A program made the translations under genes and the position numbers. Below are positions 61,469 through 64,000 of a stretch of 64,000 nt of DNA, in pieces. The notes below the pieces were generated by a model, which was not told the origin of the DNA, made no database searches, and saw nothing but the letters and a program-made list of their open reading frames with translations. How positions within the stretch are numbered: the first letter of the stretch is position 1; every line of letters begins with the position of its first letter. Source of the DNA: Oscillospiraceae bacterium (GTDB taxonomy: Bacteria; Bacillota; Clostridia; Oscillospirales; Ruminococcaceae); the NCBI GenBank assembly GCA_030539275.1, contig JAUNSK010000002.1:1-64000 (forward strand). The letters run 5' to 3'.

Positions 61469-64000
61469 TCAGATTTTTGTAATATCCACAAGCTCAACAT
61501 CATCAATTGACTTGTTGCTTGCAAGGACATTTGCAAGTGCTCTTGCTGTATCGATCGCAGTAAGTGAGCAGATTGATCTTTCAACGGATTTACGTCTCAT
61601 CTTAACTGAGTCTCTTGCAGGAAGTCTTCCCTTTTCTGAGGTTGAGATCATATAATGAACCTTTCCGCTTTCAAGAAGTGTCATTACATTCGGTTCATCT
61701 TCGGAAACCTTATTTACAAGATTGGTAGCGATCATGTTTCTGTTGAGCATGCTTGCTGTTCCGAGAGTTCCGTAGAGTTCAAAGCCCATCTGTGAGAACT
61801 TGTCTGCAATTGCAACTATTTCAGGCTTATCAGTATCTCTTACTGAGATAAGAACTCCGCCTTCCTTCTTAAGGTCAAATCCTGCTGCTACGAGTCCCTT
61901 CAGAAGTGCATCCTCAAATGTCTTGGCGATACCGAGGCATTCACCTGTTGACTTCATTTCAGGTCCGAGCATAGTGTCAACATCATGAAGCTTTTCAAAG
62001 CTGAATACAGGAACCTTGACAGCAACATAATCACCTGAAGGATACAGACCGCTTTCATAGCCAAGCTCCTTAAGTGAAGAACCAAGCATGATCTTTGTTG
62101 CTATATCAACCATAGGAATTCCTGTTACCTTGCTTATATAAGGAACTGTTCTTGAAGAACGCGGATTTACCTCGATTACATATACTTCGTTGTTGTATAC
62201 AACGTACTGGATATTTACAAGTCCGATTACCTTGAGTTCAAGAGCAAGCTTTTTTGTGTAATCAATGATCGTCTCTTTGATTCTTGGAGAAAGTGTCTGA
62301 GCAGGATATACTGAAATAGAGTCTCCTGAGTGAACACCAGCACGTTCAATATGCTCCATGATACCAGGGATAAGGTAGTCAGTACCGTCGCAGATAGCAT
62401 CGACCTCAACCTCAGTACCCATCATGTACTTATCAATAAGAACAGGATTTTCGATCATTGTTCTTGTAATGATCTCCATGTACTCAACTATATCTTTTTC
62501 AGAATGAGCAATGATCATGTTCTGACCACCGAGAACGTAAGAAGGTCTCATAAGGACAGGATATCCGAGTTCATTTGCAGCCTTGACAGCTTCGTCGCTT
62601 GTCATTACTGTAAGTCCCTGAGGTCTCGGGATACCGCACTTTTCAAGAATCTCATCAAATCTCTCTCTGTCCTCTGCAGCATCTATGCTGTCAGCAGATG
62701 TACCGAGAATATTTACGCCCATATCTGAAAGATGTTTTGTAAGCTTGATAGCTGTCTGACCGCCGAACTGTACTACTACACCATACGGCTGTTCAGTCTC
62801 TATAATAGATTCAACGTCTTCCTTTGTCAGCGGATCAAAGTAAAGTCTGTCGCCGGTATCAAAGTCAGTTGAAACAGTTTCCGGATTGTTATTGCAGATC
62901 ACGGCTTCGTAGCCCTGTTCCTTGAGAGTCCATACGCAGTGTACTGAACAGTAGTCAAACTCAATACCCTGTCCGATACGGATAGGACCGGAACCGAAAA
63001 CGATGACCTTTTTCTTGCCCTTGTCTGTTCTGTCTATAAACTGTCTGGCTTCATTCTCCTCATCAAATGTTGAGTAGAAGTAAGGTGTTTCAGCCTTGAA
63101 CTCACCTGCACATGTATCAACCATCTTGAATACTGCTCTGCGTCTGAGAGGGCATTTCTGTGATGACATTCTCTCGATAGTAGAATCAAGATATCCGTAA
63201 TTCTTTGCAGTTAAGTATTTTTCTTCTGTAAGTTCACCGTCTGCAAGCCATTTTTCAAGGCAGACCATATTGTTGAGCTTGTTTAAGAACCACTTGTCTA
63301 TCATAGTGATCTCATGTATCTCATCTACTGAAATGCCGCGTTTAAGTGCTTCATATACCTGGAATGAACGTTCATCATCAACAGTATCAAGCTTCTTTAT
63401 AAGTTCTTCAGTTGTAAGCTTCTCAAGCTTTTTGAGATTCATAGAATCAATACCAAGCTCAATTGATCTTACAGCCTTCATCATTGCCTGTTCAAAGCTT
63501 GTACCGATTGCCATTACCTCACCGGTAGCCTTCATCTGTGTTCCGAGTGTTCTCTTTGCATATACAAACTTATCAAACGCCCACTTAGGGAACTTAACTA
63601 CTACATAGTCAAGTGCAGGCTCAAAGCATGCATATGTTTTTCCGGTTACCTGGTTGATTATCTCATCGAGTGAGTATCCGATGGCGATCTTTGTTGCAAC
63701 CTTGGCAATAGGATAACCTGTAGCCTTTGAAGCAAGTGCTGATGAACGTGAAACTCTGGGATTAACTTCAATTACAGCATACTTGAATGATGTAGGATGA
63801 AGTGCGAACTGACAATTGCAGCCGCCCTCTACCTTAAGTTCTGAGATAATATTAAGTGCTGCTGTACGGAGCATCTGATATTCACGGTCAGTCAGTGTAA
63901 CTGCAGGAGCGATAACGATACTGTCACCTGTATGAACGCCGACAGGGTCGAAGTTCTCCATCGAACATACTGTAATAACATTTCCCTTGCTGTCACGGAT
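61469..64000 (-). CDS. carB: carbamoyl-phosphate synthase large subunit, N-terminus off the window
   Basis: Makes carbamoyl phosphate for pyrimidines and arginine. About 843 C-terminal residues of a ~1070-residue protein are present; the frame is open to base 64000, so the Met at 63961 is internal. Seen in order: the end of the first ATP-grasp domain (VEGGCNCQFALHP, EVNPRVSRSSALASKATGYP), the oligomerisation domain, the second ATP-grasp domain (VIVFGSGPIRIGQGIEFDYC, YVLGGQNM, EVNPRSSRTVPYISKVTG), and the C-terminal MGS-like allosteric domain (FELYGTLGTASML). No attenuator or PyrR site is visible on the downstream side. Confidence 0.96.
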   Translation of the reverse strand: MRDSKGNVITVCSMENFDPVGVHTGDSIVIAPAVTLTDREYQMLRTAALNIISELKVEGGCNCQFALHPTSFKYAVIEVNPRVSRSSALASKATGYPIAKVATKIAIGYSLDEIINQVTGKTYACFEPALDYVVVKFPKWAFDKFVYAKRTLGTQMKATGEVMAIGTSFEQAMMKAVRSIELGIDSMNLKKLEKLTTEELIKKLDTVDDERSFQVYEALKRGISVDEIHEITMIDKWFLNKLNNMVCLEKWLADGELTEEKYLTAKNYGYLDSTIERMSSQKCPLRRRAVFKMVDTCAGEFKAETPYFYSTFDEENEARQFIDRTDKGKKKVIVFGSGPIRIGQGIEFDYCSVHCVWTLKEQGYEAVICNNNPETVSTDFDTGDRLYFDPLTKEDVESIIETEQPYGVVVQFGGQTAIKLTKHLSDMGVNILGTSADSIDAAEDRERFDEILEKCGIPRPQGLTVMTSDEAVKAANELGYPVLMRPSYVLGGQNMIIAHSEKDIVEYMEIITRTMIENPVLIDKYMMGTEVEVDAICDGTDYLIPGIMEHIERAGVHSGDSISVYPAQTLSPRIKETIIDYTKKLALELKVIGLVNIQYVVYNNEVYVIEVNPRSSRTVPYISKVTGIPMVDIATKIMLGSSLKELGYESGLYPSGDYVAVKVPVFSFEKLHDVDTMLGPEMKSTGECLGIAKTFEDALLKGLVAAGFDLKKEGGVLISVRDTDKPEIVAIADKFSQMGFELYGTLGTASMLNRNMIATNLVNKVSEDEPNVMTLLESGKVHYMISTSEKGRLPARDSVKMRRKSVERSICSLTAIDTARALANVLASNKSIDDVELVDITKI

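Overview
The window looks like a chromosomal segment of a low-GC, strictly anaerobic, fibre-degrading Firmicute close to Ruminococcus. The evidence is a type I dockerin protein, a membrane-anchored GH5 cellulase with tandem carbohydrate-binding-like modules, a CE2-type esterase, an [FeFe]-hydrogenase-like protein, frequent TTG/GTG starts, strong AGGAGG ribosome sites and sigma-A promoters with 17-bp spacers. The species assignment is inference. No rRNA, tRNA, CRISPR array or intact insertion sequence was seen.

Bases 1-5115 are accessory DNA. They hold the last codons of a tyrosine integrase, a RelA/SpoT-domain protein, a large DEAH helicase and a decayed SUKH (SMI1/KNR4) immunity gene. Related short sequences sit at the boundaries of the RelA/SpoT and helicase genes. 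The pair is a candidate stress or anti-phage module, but no function is proven.

Bases 5364-9425 hold an ECF sigma factor, its probable anti-sigma partner and a large transglutaminase-like lipoprotein. A bipartite motif (TGCAACCT-N14-TAGTGTTAG) occurs before both the sigma gene and the lipoprotein gene and is a good candidate for the sigma factor's own promoter. Bases 9440-18028 are mostly a leftward operon for a MacAB-like exporter: two adaptors, one ATPase, two FtsX-type permeases and a membrane-bound MutS-family ATPase. Bases 18188-23593 run rightward: CarD regulator, Xer-like recombinase, then a MoxR/DUF58/membrane-protein operon.

Bases 23594-32095 run leftward: a LacI regulator, a B12-binding radical SAM protein, a secreted Thr-rich protein, a flavin oxidoreductase, the GH5 cellulase, and a sugar-binding-protein-like/GGDEF fusion. 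Bases 32837-38968 form a leftward operon with two adjacent dynamin-like GTPases and two unknown proteins. Next come a hydrolase-fold protein lacking its serine, an unknown protein, thiE-thiD, an ABC-2 exporter divergent from its own two-component system, ddl and murF, and a PstS-like protein with two mini membrane proteins.

Bases 51993-64000 hold a DMT transporter and CE2 esterase, the hydrogenase-like protein, an unusual ECF sigma factor fused to a membrane segment and Ser/Thr-rich tail, a divergent secreted protein, and the pyrimidine genes pyrK-pyrD (then ruvX and a dockerin protein) and carB, which runs off the right edge.
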